Notes: generated by a model not told the origin, from the letters alone. Positions 1 to 7,012 are shown, counted from the stretch's first letter. The stretch: 14,923 nt of DNA from JACIWG01 sp049969935 (GCA_049969935.1 JBMFNX010000032.1:1-14923), one strand, 5' to 3'. Numbers and translations are program-made.

Positions 1-199
1 AAAGTTTTGAGGTCGTCTGGCTTGATAATGATGTTATTCAATTGTACTGTAAAATTTATCAGGAGCTCAAAAAGAAGGGTGAACTATTACCTGAGGCTGG
101 CTTATAGCTGCAACAGCAATTTCAAAAGGTCTCGATCTAGTTTCAAATTATATTCATTTTGAAAAACTTAAACCGTTTGGGTTAAATTTGGTAAAATAG
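1..199 (+). pseudogene. Frameshifted 3' remnant of a VapC-like PIN-domain gene
   Basis: The reading frame from base 3 encodes a typical PIN-domain helix region (IYQELKKKGELLPEAGL) and stops at TAG 105-107. The continuation of the same domain is present in another frame from base 101 to the stop at 197-199, reading LIAATAISKGLDLVSN and then HFEKLKPFGLNLVK. The two halves join exactly where intact VapC proteins read roughly P-D-A-D-L-L-I-A-A, so an indel (4 bases lost, or an equivalent change) has removed the catalytic aspartate. The later position, usually a second acidic residue before HF, is tyrosine (SNYIHF). Intact PIN proteins are Mg-dependent ribonucleases, usually toxins paired with a small antitoxin. 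The 5' part lies outside the window, so I cannot see whether an antitoxin gene is upstream. A sequencing indel would also explain the frame break, but the lost acidic residues favour real decay. Confidence 0.75.
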
Positions 200-216
200 A
201 AATTATGTTTAAGCTT

Positions 217-738
217 CTACTTTATTATAGTCAAACTCTTAACCACTTTAATTGACTGTAATTCGCTGATAACCTCTGGTGGCACGTCTCCTTCAATTAT
301 TAGCGTCAATTTTGGTTCTTCAAAAAGTTCCGGGTCTTCTGCAAAAACTTCTCTTATTACAAGCTTATGTTTTGCTATAATGGATGTCACCTCAGAAATT
401 ATTCCAGGCTTTTCCGGGAAAGACGTTACTACTATTACAGTAAATCCTAGGTAGTGTGCAACATCCTTAAAGAAGGCTACAGGCTTCAGGCGTGTGAAAA
501 TACATTCAAGGTTAGGTTCAGTTAGTATATAGTTGGCTGTCTGTCTTACAACCCTCCTATCTATTCCCAAACTTTCTGCCAACGCTGTATCGCTAACCTC
601 AATGTTGTCAAAGTAAAATCTTCCATTTCTGTCAACTCTCAAGCCTGTTTCAAGCATCTTTTTCAATAAAATCTTTTGAGCCTTCTTTCTCCTAGATGCT
701 TCTTCAATTATTGTTCCTAAACCCTTTATTGTGGACAT
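217..738 (-). CDS. HTH + ACT domain regulator of amino acid metabolism (COG2150-like)
   Basis: This 173-residue protein matches the layout of the archaeal predicted regulator of amino acid metabolism with an ACT domain. Residues about 47-71 (VSDTALAESLGIDRRVVRQT) look like a helix-turn-helix, and residues about 100-173 form an ACT domain that starts FTVIVVTSFPEKPGIISEV. ACT domains usually bind an amino acid and change the oligomer or DNA binding. I chose ATG at 738 over an in-frame TTG three codons upstream because a TATA box lies about 30 nt before the ATG, giving a leaderless message. The gene is divergent from trpB2 with 101 bp between the start codons, so it probably controls itself and trpB2. 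The ligand (tryptophan, serine or another amino acid) cannot be read from the sequence. Confidence 0.8.
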   Translation of the reverse strand: MSTIKGLGTIIEEASRRKKAQKILLKKMLETGLRVDRNGRFYFDNIEVSDTALAESLGIDRRVVRQTANYILTEPNLECIFTRLKPVAFFKDVAHYLGFTVIVVTSFPEKPGIISEVTSIIAKHKLVIREVFAEDPELFEEPKLTLIIEGDVPPEVISELQSIKVVKSLTIIK

Positions 739-763
739 TTTGTTCAAATATGTTCATGCAGCA

Positions 764-780
764 TTATACTTATACCTTTC
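764..780 (-). promoter_or_regulatory. TATA box and BRE-like element of the ACT regulator gene
   Basis: On the minus strand the segment reads GAAAGG followed directly by TATAAGTATAA, a purine-rich BRE joined to a TATA box. Its centre is about 30 nt from the ATG at 738, which fits leaderless archaeal transcription. Confidence 0.6.
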
Positions 781-802
781 TATAAATGTACTTTTTTGTG
801 CA

Positions 803-826
803 AAAATGATTTTATATAATCATTTT
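803..826. promoter_or_regulatory. Palindromic operator candidate over the trpB2 promoter
   Basis: There is a perfect inverted repeat with arms AAAATGATT (803-811) and AATCATTTT (818-826) around the 6-bp spacer TTATAT. The symmetry is that of a site for a dimeric HTH protein. It contains the trpB2 TATA box, so a bound protein would block TBP/TFB. The divergent HTH-ACT gene next to it is the obvious candidate binder. That pairing is inference; AT-rich DNA makes short palindromes by chance, but two 9-bp perfect arms centred on a promoter are more than expected. Confidence 0.5.
811..819 (+). promoter_or_regulatory. TATA box of trpB2
   Basis: TTTATATAA is centred 25 nt before the ATG at 840, the usual spacing for a leaderless archaeal message. 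It is preceded by the A-rich stretch AAAAATGA, which could act as BRE. Confidence 0.65.
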
Positions 827-839
827 AAATACTTTGCTC

Positions 840-2207
840 ATGGAAGAATTCCAAAATAAGATAATCCTGCCGTCAGATGAAATGCCCAAATACTGGTATA
901 ATATACTTCCAGACTTGCCGGAACCTTTACCACCTCCAGTTGACCCATCAACAGGGAAACCTGTTAACCCTAGCGTTTTAGAAAGAATATTTGCAAAAGA
1001 ATGTATAAGACAAGAAGTATCTACACAAAACTATATACCAATCCCTGATGAAGTTCGAGAAATATATTATGTTCTTGGGCGGCCGACGCCAATTTTTAGG
1101 GCGAGAAGGCTTGAAAAATATTTGGACACTCCTGCAGAAATATATTTTAAAAGAGAAGATTTTAGTCCAACTGGAAGCCATAAGACGAATACAGCTGTAG
1201 CCCAAGCCTATTACCTTCATAAAGAGGGTGTGAATAAGGTTACAACAGAAACTGGTGCAGGCCAATGGGGTTCAGCCCTTTCTCTAGCATCCGCATTCTT
1301 TTCACTTGAAACAATAGTTTTTATGACGAGAAGCTCATATCTTCAAAAACCTTACAGACGTGTTATAATGGAACTTTTTGGTGCAAAAGTTTACCCCTCT
1401 CCAAGCGACCAAACAAATGTTGGAAGAAGTTATCTTTCATCTGACCCATCTCATCCTGGAAGTCTAGGAATTGCGATAAGTGAGGCGCTTGAGGTAGCGC
1501 TTGGCCAAAATAATGCAAAATATTCTCTCGGAAGTGTACTAAATCATGTTCTATTACATCAGACAATTATTGGGTTAGAGGCTAAAAGGCAGATGGAATT
1601 AATAGATAGGATCCCAGATTATGTGGTCGGATGTATTGGAGGTGGAAGCAATTTTTCTGGAATAGCATACCCATTTTTGAGGGATAGGATAAAGGGTTCG
1701 AGTCAAACAAGATTTATTGCTGTTGAACCCAAAGCTGTACCATCAACTACACGAGGAAAATATACATACGATTTTGGCGATTCTGGCGGGTTAACGCCTA
1801 TGCTGAAAATGTATACCGTTGGCAGCAGGTTCCCAATTTCTCCAATTCATGCAGCTGGCTTAAGATATCATGGTAAAGCACCATCACTATGCTTATTAAT
1901 AAAAAATGGTTTTGTAGAAAATAGGGCATATCATCAGACTGAAGTGATGCAGGCTGGTGCACTTTTTGCAAGACTTGAAGGTGTTATTCCAGCACCTGAA
2001 ACAGCTCATGCGATAAAGGCTGTAATAGATATTGCACTAGATGCGAAAAGAGAGAATGAGAAGAAGATAATATTGTTTAACTTCAGCGGCCACGGCCTTC
2101 TTGACCTAAAAGCATACGAGGACCTTCTCTACAACAATCTAAAAGACTATGAGCCATCAGAAGAACTTATATCAAAATACATTTCTCTTATCCCGAAGGT
2201 GAAATAA
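840..2207 (+). CDS. trpB2: Tryptophan synthase beta chain, TrpB2 type
   Basis: This PLP enzyme (455 residues) joins indole to an activated serine to make tryptophan. Its length and N-terminal extension (WYNILPDLPEPLPPP, residues about 19-33) mark the TrpB2 branch rather than the shorter TrpB1 of about 390-400 residues. Visible catalytic elements are the PLP lysine K115 in GSHKTN, the catalytic glutamate E137 in ETGAGQWG, the phosphate-binding loop GGGSN at 267-271 and NFSGHG at 414-419. ATG 840 is preferred over TTG 834 because of the TATA spacing. No trpA or other trp gene is present in the window, as is common for stand-alone TrpB2. TrpB2 enzymes have been reported to use O-phospho-L-serine, and the next gene is a candidate serine kinase, which suggests a two-gene operon. 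Possible roles are indole salvage or net tryptophan synthesis. Confidence 0.93.
   Translation: MEEFQNKIILPSDEMPKYWYNILPDLPEPLPPPVDPSTGKPVNPSVLERIFAKECIRQEVSTQNYIPIPDEVREIYYVLGRPTPIFRARRLEKYLDTPAEIYFKREDFSPTGSHKTNTAVAQAYYLHKEGVNKVTTETGAGQWGSALSLASAFFSLETIVFMTRSSYLQKPYRRVIMELFGAKVYPSPSDQTNVGRSYLSSDPSHPGSLGIAISEALEVALGQNNAKYSLGSVLNHVLLHQTIIGLEAKRQMELIDRIPDYVVGCIGGGSNFSGIAYPFLRDRIKGSSQTRFIAVEPKAVPSTTRGKYTYDFGDSGGLTPMLKMYTVGSRFPISPIHAAGLRYHGKAPSLCLLIKNGFVENRAYHQTEVMQAGALFARLEGVIPAPETAHAIKAVIDIALDAKRENEKKIILFNFSGHGLLDLKAYEDLLYNNLKDYEPSEELISKYISLIPKVK
2198..2202 (+). promoter_or_regulatory. Shine-Dalgarno site of the SerK-like gene
   Basis: GGTGA, complementary to the archaeal 16S 3' end, lies 10 nt before GTG 2213 and inside the last codons of trpB2. 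It supports the GTG start and translation from a shared transcript. Most first-in-transcript genes in the window appear to lack such a site. Confidence 0.6.
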
Positions 2208-2212
2208 ATATT

Positions 2213-2677
2213 GTGTCCAGAAAAAAAGAAGGCGCTGAATCAGACTCCTCTAACTCAATTTTATCAATTAAACCTACATTGGTTTCAATAGAATTATTAA
2301 AGGCTCACGAGGAAGTTGATAAAGTATATCATGAAAAACTTAAGAAGACTATCGAATCAGATAAGGTTCTAAAAAAGCCGATTGTTGCAGACATAAATAC
2401 TTACATAATCTTAGATGGCCATCATCGAGTAAGCGTGCTCAGAAGCCTCGGTTGCAGGCTTGTTCCAGCTGTGCTTGTAGACTATAATAGTCCAAGCATC
2501 ATTGTTGAATCATGGAGGGATATGAGAATAGATAAGGAGACTGTAATATCATGTGCATTAAATGGTAAAATGTTTCCTCCTAAGACCACAAAGCATATGA
2601 TTCAAATAAATGGTAAACTAAAGCACATTTCCTTTATACAGAAGACCGTTAATGTACCATTGGATTTGCTAAAGTAA
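2213..2677 (+). CDS. serK: Compact ParB-fold free-serine kinase (SerK-like)
   Basis: This 154-residue protein belongs to the ParB/sulfiredoxin-fold group that includes the SerK serine kinase of Thermococcus, which phosphorylates free L-serine to O-phosphoserine. Three SerK landmarks are present in order: K-A-H-E at 30-33, whose E33 aligns with the catalytic E30 of Thermococcus SerK as I recall it; DGHHR at 68-72; and PPKTTKH at 122-128. It is shorter than Thermococcus SerK (about 240 residues) because the stretch between the second and third motifs is only about 50 residues. The GTG start is set by a GGTGA site and lies 5 bases after trpB2, so the two are almost surely co-transcribed. This makes a role in supplying O-phosphoserine to TrpB2 plausible, though supply for cysteine synthesis is an alternative. 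A DNA-binding ParB role is unlikely: no HTH follows the N-terminal fold. Confidence 0.72.
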   Translation: MSRKKEGAESDSSNSILSIKPTLVSIELLKAHEEVDKVYHEKLKKTIESDKVLKKPIVADINTYIILDGHHRVSVLRSLGCRLVPAVLVDYNSPSIIVESWRDMRIDKETVISCALNGKMFPPKTTKHMIQINGKLKHISFIQKTVNVPLDLLK

Positions 2678-3364
2678 CATTTTTAATAAACTGTACATTC
2701 TCCTAGCATTTTCAAGCATGTTCGTATCATTATTAAATAGAATGTAGGTCTTCAAAGGATTGATTTCAAAAATCTTTTTAGCAATCTCCTCAAGTTCTCC
2801 ATCCTCATAATAGTGGGAGTACCAAAACTCTCTCCCATGCATTCTCACGTAAACTAAGCCATTTGAAGAATATATTTCTCTCGGATGCTCAGGTGAGTCA
2901 ACATTAACCCAAGTGATACCAAGCTGCTTCGCCCAATCAACCCACTCTTTAGTAAACCATTTCATGTTCCTGGCCTCAAGAGCGAATCTTGCACCCAACC
3001 CACTTCTTATAATAAAATCCTCTATCTTTTTAGAAAAATTCGGTGAAAGTGTCGGAGGCAGTTGGAAAAGATAGAAATCAATAATTTCATCCAATGGTTT
3101 AAATAGGTTCTGAAACTTTTCCCATAAATTGAATGCCCTATCATTAAATTTAAATTTGTGAGTTATAAGTTGATTTACTTTAATAATCCACCTTAAATTT
3201 TTTCCCTTTAAAAGCCAAGATTTTATTTGGCTAGGAAATGGGAATCTATAGAAGCTTGCATTCAATTCTATACAGTTGAGGCCAGAATATTCAACATACC
3301 ACGAAAGACTTCCACCTACATTCCAATCATATGTCCAACCGGATGTTCCAACAAAAATTTCCAT
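2669..3364 (-). CDS. DUF72 (YecE-like) TIM-barrel protein
   Basis: The 231-residue product shows the DUF72 pattern: GTSGWTYDW at the N-terminus, LNASFYRFP, FQLPP, FALEARN and WF near the middle, VYVRMHGREFWYSHYY, and YILFNND near the end. DUF72 proteins form a TIM-barrel-like fold. Their biochemical role is not established, although an Fe-S or nucleic-acid-repair role has been suggested for some. ATG 3364 is preferred over an in-frame TTG at 3370 because a TATA box sits about 29 nt upstream. The 3' end overlaps the end of the serine kinase gene on the other strand by 9 bases. The length is normal and there is no sign of damage. Confidence 0.85.
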   Translation of the reverse strand: MEIFVGTSGWTYDWNVGGSLSWYVEYSGLNCIELNASFYRFPFPSQIKSWLLKGKNLRWIIKVNQLITHKFKFNDRAFNLWEKFQNLFKPLDEIIDFYLFQLPPTLSPNFSKKIEDFIIRSGLGARFALEARNMKWFTKEWVDWAKQLGITWVNVDSPEHPREIYSSNGLVYVRMHGREFWYSHYYEDGELEEIAKKIFEINPLKTYILFNNDTNMLENARRMYSLLKMLL

Positions 3365-3389
3365 ATACAATCACATAAATCTATCTATG

Positions 3390-3399
3390 TTATAAAAGT
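3390..3399 (-). promoter_or_regulatory. TATA box of the DUF72 gene
   Basis: The minus strand reads ACTTTTATAA about 29 nt upstream of ATG 3364. It lies in the 53-bp gap after the DUF2139 gene, indicating that the DUF72 gene has its own promoter rather than depending on read-through. Confidence 0.5.
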
Positions 3400-3417
3400 A
3401 ATTTGATTATCTAATCC

Positions 3418-4902
3418 TCATTTTAAGCTTATGTTAACTGTACCATTTGGATCTTCCTTTTCCAGCTTAAATGAAACGATTTTATCAAATCCTTTTAGGT
3501 TTAAAATATTCTTTCCCTCCTTAACCTCATACACAATATTTTCGCTCCCGTTAACAGGCAATCTCAAGTCATACTTGTAAACATATAGTTTATTGTATGA
3601 ACTTAAATCTAATGTTAAAATTGCTTCATTATAACCGTACAATGGTATTCCACCCCAATTCAATGTTGAAAGAAGTTTTGTTGGAATAGAGAAATTTGCT
3701 GGAGGCTGTCTCCCAAAAACTATACTATTATCTACTGCCACTATTTCCCTATATCCTGCATCAATTGGCATCGCATCAAATCTAGCAAGATTGGCTGTAG
3801 TAGATGTTCCCAAAAGAATCTTGTCAGCTACAGTCTCTATCGAAGTTATCCTTGCACCGAAGGCTCCAACAATACGGGCTATAGGCGGTGTAATATATAC
3901 CAATAGTGATGGCCCTATTATTGTATTTTGTTCCACCATAACATTTCTTTCTAACTCGTTCTGTGGAAAGACTAGGCCGTGAGTGAACGAGTTAAAGGCC
4001 GTCAATATGCCTCCACCGTATGCTACTGACATTGTTCTGCTCGGCGAATATCCTGAATAGCCGAAATCAAAAAGTCTAACAAATTTGAGAGAATCTTTCT
4101 CATATATTGCTGGCTCGGAAACAAGTATTCCTCCTTTAACAAAAACAAAAAGTCTAGCGTAAGCTGAAATCATGCTTCCAATAAAAGGTTTGACAACATT
4201 TCCGCCATCAACTGAAATTTTAGAAAAGTCTTCAACGTAAACCTTCGACCATCTTTTATCAAAAAGGTCCATAAACTGCAGCCCCTTCAAATAGCCTAAA
4301 TAGGAAATGTCAAAGAACACACTATCTAAAAACAATGTACCCTTAAGAGCTGGTTCGCTTGTTAGTTGAATTATGCTCCCATCTTTTCTATTAAGTGAAT
4401 AGACTCCTAAATTTTTGTGCCCATCAGCTCTTGCCAGAAGAAGCTTATCATCAACTGGATTATAGACTATTTCAGAAACTTCACCAGCCCATTCTGTAGG
4501 ATGACTTATTCCCTCCTTCCAAACTAGCCTAACCTTCTTTTCCCTAATATTGTACTCGTGAACGTGACTAAATTTATTGATAAAAGAAATGCTTCTCCTA
4601 CCACCATCTCTAGAATATAATGCTGGTGCATGAATCCAGCCGCCAAAATATATGCAATCATCAACTACATCAACAGCATTATATGTGTCCCCTCCAGAAA
4701 CAGGCTTTGGTCCAACAAGTTCATAACAGTACAAGTACTCTTTTTCCTCGTCTAAAAAATGCGCCTCTCCTTCGAACGCAAGGTTAAAGAATAGGGTTCC
4801 CCTATAATATTTTAACCCAAATACTCCACCAGAACCCCATTCAGGCCCAAACCTTGGAGGAAACCTATAAAGTCTCTTGAGTATATCAGCCATCACCATC
4901 AT
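3418..4902 (-). CDS. DUF2139 family protein, predicted beta-propeller
   Basis: This 494-residue protein carries the recognisable DUF2139 N-terminus: FPPRFGPEWGSGG, then YYRGTLFF, then LAFEGEAHF, and further on SGGDTYNAVD and YFGGWIHAPA. The family is archaeal and has no known function. The repeated short beta-strand blocks with Gly and aromatic residues (for example KLLLARADGHKNLGVYSL near residues 150-170) suggest a multi-bladed propeller. The C-terminal ~90 residues (from about LDLSSYNKLYVYKYD) may form a separate beta-sandwich. I see no signal peptide or membrane segment, so the protein is probably cytoplasmic. The start MMVMAD contains three possible starts within four codons (ATG 4902, ATG 4899, ATG 4893); ATG 4902 fits a TATA box 24 nt upstream. 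It is divergent from the alcohol dehydrogenase gene with 65 bp between them, which hints at joint regulation. Confidence 0.75.
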   Translation of the reverse strand: MMVMADILKRLYRFPPRFGPEWGSGGVFGLKYYRGTLFFNLAFEGEAHFLDEEKEYLYCYELVGPKPVSGGDTYNAVDVVDDCIYFGGWIHAPALYSRDGGRRSISFINKFSHVHEYNIREKKVRLVWKEGISHPTEWAGEVSEIVYNPVDDKLLLARADGHKNLGVYSLNRKDGSIIQLTSEPALKGTLFLDSVFFDISYLGYLKGLQFMDLFDKRWSKVYVEDFSKISVDGGNVVKPFIGSMISAYARLFVFVKGGILVSEPAIYEKDSLKFVRLFDFGYSGYSPSRTMSVAYGGGILTAFNSFTHGLVFPQNELERNVMVEQNTIIGPSLLVYITPPIARIVGAFGARITSIETVADKILLGTSTTANLARFDAMPIDAGYREIVAVDNSIVFGRQPPANFSIPTKLLSTLNWGGIPLYGYNEAILTLDLSSYNKLYVYKYDLRLPVNGSENIVYEVKEGKNILNLKGFDKIVSFKLEKEDPNGTVNISLK

Positions 4903-4920
4903 TGACGTTAAAATAAACCT

Positions 4921-4931
4921 GAATATAAAAC
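4921..4931 (-). promoter_or_regulatory. TATA box of the DUF2139 gene
   Basis: The minus strand reads GTTTTATATTC, centred 24 nt before ATG 4902. It forms one half of a compact divergent promoter. Confidence 0.55.
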
Positions 4932-4933
4932 AT

Positions 4934-4950
4934 TTTTTAAGCGATATAAT
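4934..4950 (+). promoter_or_regulatory. Candidate core promoter of the iron alcohol dehydrogenase gene
   Basis: The plus strand reads TTTTTAAGCGATATAAT, whose TATA-like parts lie about 20-32 nt before ATG 4968. Another AT stretch (CTTAAATATT, 4952-4961) would fit the alternative start at ATG 4992, so the exact start remains open. Confidence 0.4.
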
Positions 4951-4967
4951 GCTTAAATATTCATTTT

Positions 4968-6182
4968 ATGAACAAAGGACGTGAATGGATAATGAGTACA
5001 ACTCCACTGTTCCCAATATTTTATAGGACAACTGAACTCTATATGCCTGGAAAAATGGTTTTCGGCTTAAACTCGCTAGAAAGGCTTCCAAAGGAAGTCC
5101 GTTTCCTTGGAGGAAATTCGAGGGCTCTAATTTTAACAGACAAGCCTGTTAGGTCCACGGGAGCGCCTGAAAGGGCATTAGAACTGCTTAGAAAAGAGGG
5201 TTTCGAGGTCACAGTATACGATGACCTTGAACCAGAACCTAGAATCGAGCTTGTAGAAAAGGCGGCATCATTTGCAAAAGGCTTCGACCCAGAAGTTGTT
5301 GTCGGAATAGGTGGAGGAAGTGTAATGGATTCAACAAAACTTGTAGCAGCATCATTCACTAACCCCGGTAACCTAAAAGATTATGTGGGCTCAAATCTTT
5401 TGAAAAGAAGAGGTAAGCCAACAATATGTATACCTACAACAGCTGGAACAGGAAGTGAAGTCACACAATATGCTGTATTCACAATTGATGGGAAAAAGAA
5501 GACTTGTGCAAGCCCATACATTATACCAGATGTTGCTCTAGTCGACCCCATGCTTACACTATCACTACCTCCTCCAGTTACAGCTGGATGCGGCCTTGAC
5601 GCATTAAGTCATGCGATAGAATCATTAATTTCAACAGAAGCTACGCCAATAACTGACGAGTTAGCCTACCTTGCAACAAGACTAATATTCAATTACCTAG
5701 AAAGAGCATATTATAAGCCAAACGATGTTGAAGCAAGATACTATATGTCTATGGCCGCTACAATCGCCGGGATACCCTTATGTAATGCGAGAATGGTTGT
5801 CGGACACTCTATTTCGCAAACGATAGGGCCAATGTACAAAATTTCGCACGGTATCTCATGTGCCATAACCCTTCCCTATATAATGAAATTTTATGCACCA
5901 GTAGTAAGTGAAAAGTTAGCTCAAATAGCAGTAGTAATAGGCGAAGACGTGTCCCAGGTATCGCTGAAGGATGCAGCCCTAGTTTCAGCGGTTTCAGTAA
6001 AGAAGTTGCTTGAGGAAGTAGGAATCTCTCCTTCATTAAAAAGTTATGGCATACCAAAAGAAATGTTGCCAAAACTTGCTGAAGACTCTATAATAAACTT
6101 TCCTAGACCAAATAGTCCAATAGAATTGAATAAAGAAAACGTACTAAAAATACTTGAATGGATGTATGAAGGAGAAATCTAA
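4968..6182 (+). CDS. Iron-containing alcohol dehydrogenase family oxidoreductase
   Basis: This 404-residue protein is a group III (iron-activated) NAD(P)-dependent alcohol dehydrogenase. The Rossmann part has GIGGGSVMD at 113-121 and TAGTGSEVT at 158-166. The four metal ligands expected in the family are all visible: D211 and H215 in GLDALSHAIE, H280 in VVGHSIS and H294 in KISHGIS. The protein is probably an active cytoplasmic enzyme. Substrates in this family range from ethanol and butanol to lactaldehyde, 1,3-propanediol, succinate semialdehyde and maleylacetate, and nothing here selects among them. ATG 4968 gives a leaderless message; ATG 4992 (MSTTPLF) is an alternative that would drop eight residues outside the conserved domain. 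It is monocistronic, followed by T-rich tracts. Confidence 0.9.
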   Translation: MNKGREWIMSTTPLFPIFYRTTELYMPGKMVFGLNSLERLPKEVRFLGGNSRALILTDKPVRSTGAPERALELLRKEGFEVTVYDDLEPEPRIELVEKAASFAKGFDPEVVVGIGGGSVMDSTKLVAASFTNPGNLKDYVGSNLLKRRGKPTICIPTTAGTGSEVTQYAVFTIDGKKKTCASPYIIPDVALVDPMLTLSLPPPVTAGCGLDALSHAIESLISTEATPITDELAYLATRLIFNYLERAYYKPNDVEARYYMSMAATIAGIPLCNARMVVGHSISQTIGPMYKISHGISCAITLPYIMKFYAPVVSEKLAQIAVVIGEDVSQVSLKDAALVSAVSVKKLLEEVGISPSLKSYGIPKEMLPKLAEDSIINFPRPNSPIELNKENVLKILEWMYEGEI

Positions 6183-6205
6183 ATTTTTTACTCCTATTTT
6201 TTATA
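6183..6205 (+). terminator. T-rich terminator after the alcohol dehydrogenase gene
   Basis: Two runs of six T residues (6184-6190 and 6197-6202) follow the stop codon directly, as expected for archaeal intrinsic termination, which depends on T tracts rather than a stable stem-loop. Confidence 0.45.
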
Positions 6206-6216
6206 ATATTCCATAA

Positions 6217-6249
6217 ATAGTTTTAAAAGAAACTATGTTTAAGTTAAAC
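6217..6249. repeat. Two adjacent short inverted repeats in a convergent gap
   Basis: ATAGTTT (6217-6223) pairs with AAACTAT (6230-6236), and GTTTAA (6237-6242) pairs with TTAAAC (6244-6249). A third small palindrome, GGTTTA/TAAACC, lies at 6293-6307. They sit between convergent genes (141 bp, no coding sequence seen), so they may help end transcription from either side. The AT-rich background makes chance a real possibility. Confidence 0.3.
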
Positions 6250-6323
6250 TAATCTAAAACTTATGTAAGAATAATAACTTTATATTTAATTTGGTTTAAC
6301 ATAAACCTATTTATTAGCTACTA

Positions 6324-7007
6324 CTAGCTTACAACATATCCTCCACAAAAGCGTGAAACATATTCTTTAACCTTATCTACAGCATTATAAAGTATATCGT
6401 CTCCTACTCCTGGTACACCGCATATCAAAAATATCACATTCCTTGTTTTCTCAGAAATTTTAGTAACTTCAGCATCCCTATAAGGATATATTGCTACAAG
6501 CTTTTCGCTATCGGATATAACTATTTCTGTGCCATTTAATGTAATCGGTTTTTCCATACCAATTCCTAAAAATTCTTCTCCACCAAAAGCTTTCCTCATA
6601 AACAGTTCTCCTGAAATCTTTTCTTTATCGAATGCGGCTATAGGTACTCCACTAACTATTGATGCGAGATTATATGCGTCAACAAGAGTGTTAATGCGGG
6701 GAACTGGTTTTTCAAGCAGTATTCTGCGTATTAGCGCCTCAGAAGCTGGTCTAGTTTTTGTCGGATCTATTCCTATCTTCCAGAAAAAGTCTCTATATGC
6801 TCTAAAAATTTGCTCATTTTTTATTCTATCCAATGTATACTTGGACTTCACATATTCTATTACTTCCTTCAAAAGGGTATTAAAGTCGTTGACGGTTTTA
6901 GCATCATTTCTATTTACATCAACATTACTTATTTCAAGAACATAGGCTCTTAAGCCGGGAAATTTTTCCTCTAACCCTTTATCCACTCTAATCCACAAAA
7001 TTATCAC
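6324..7007 (-). CDS. Free-standing B3/B4 (tRNA-editing-like) domain protein
   Basis: The 227-residue product consists of a B3/B4 domain like that of the phenylalanyl-tRNA synthetase beta chain (COG3382). The family signature is clear: YRDFFWKIGIDPTKTRPASE at 71-90, NTLVDAYNLASI at 106-117, PIAAFD at 122-127 and RNVIFLICGV at 189-198. In PheRS the domain hydrolyses Tyr-tRNA(Phe); free-standing versions are thought to act on mischarged tRNA or free adducts, but most are untested. The start is GTG 7007, 5 bases after the stop of the bicupin gene at 7013, so both are one operon. No other in-frame start nearby is better. The motifs are full length, with no sign of decay. Confidence 0.82.
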   Translation of the reverse strand: MIILWIRVDKGLEEKFPGLRAYVLEISNVDVNRNDAKTVNDFNTLLKEVIEYVKSKYTLDRIKNEQIFRAYRDFFWKIGIDPTKTRPASEALIRRILLEKPVPRINTLVDAYNLASIVSGVPIAAFDKEKISGELFMRKAFGGEEFLGIGMEKPITLNGTEIVISDSEKLVAIYPYRDAEVTKISEKTRNVIFLICGVPGVGDDILYNAVDKVKEYVSRFCGGYVVS

Positions 7008-7012
7008 GCATC

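Noticed and set aside
739..747. TTG 747 as start of the ACT regulator
   Set aside because: It adds only three residues, while ATG 738 fits the TATA box at about 30 nt.
834..839. TTG 834 as trpB2 start
   Set aside because: ATG 840 lies two codons later and fits the TATA spacing for leaderless transcription; the extra two residues are not conserved in type.
978..1566. Long open frames antisense to trpB2 (978-1265 and 1363-1566, minus strand)
   Set aside because: They are low-complexity mirrors of a strongly conserved gene, with no recognisable domain or promoter.
2213..2677. ParB chromosome-partition protein or nuclease annotation
   Set aside because: No HTH or C-terminal dimer domain is present, and the SerK residues A-H-E and KTTKH are; kinase is the better reading.
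6206..6323. Small RNA or small gene in the convergent gap with a TATA-like stretch near 6279-6289
   Set aside because: No open frame or stable structure follows the TATA-like sequence, and AT-rich gaps produce such words easily.
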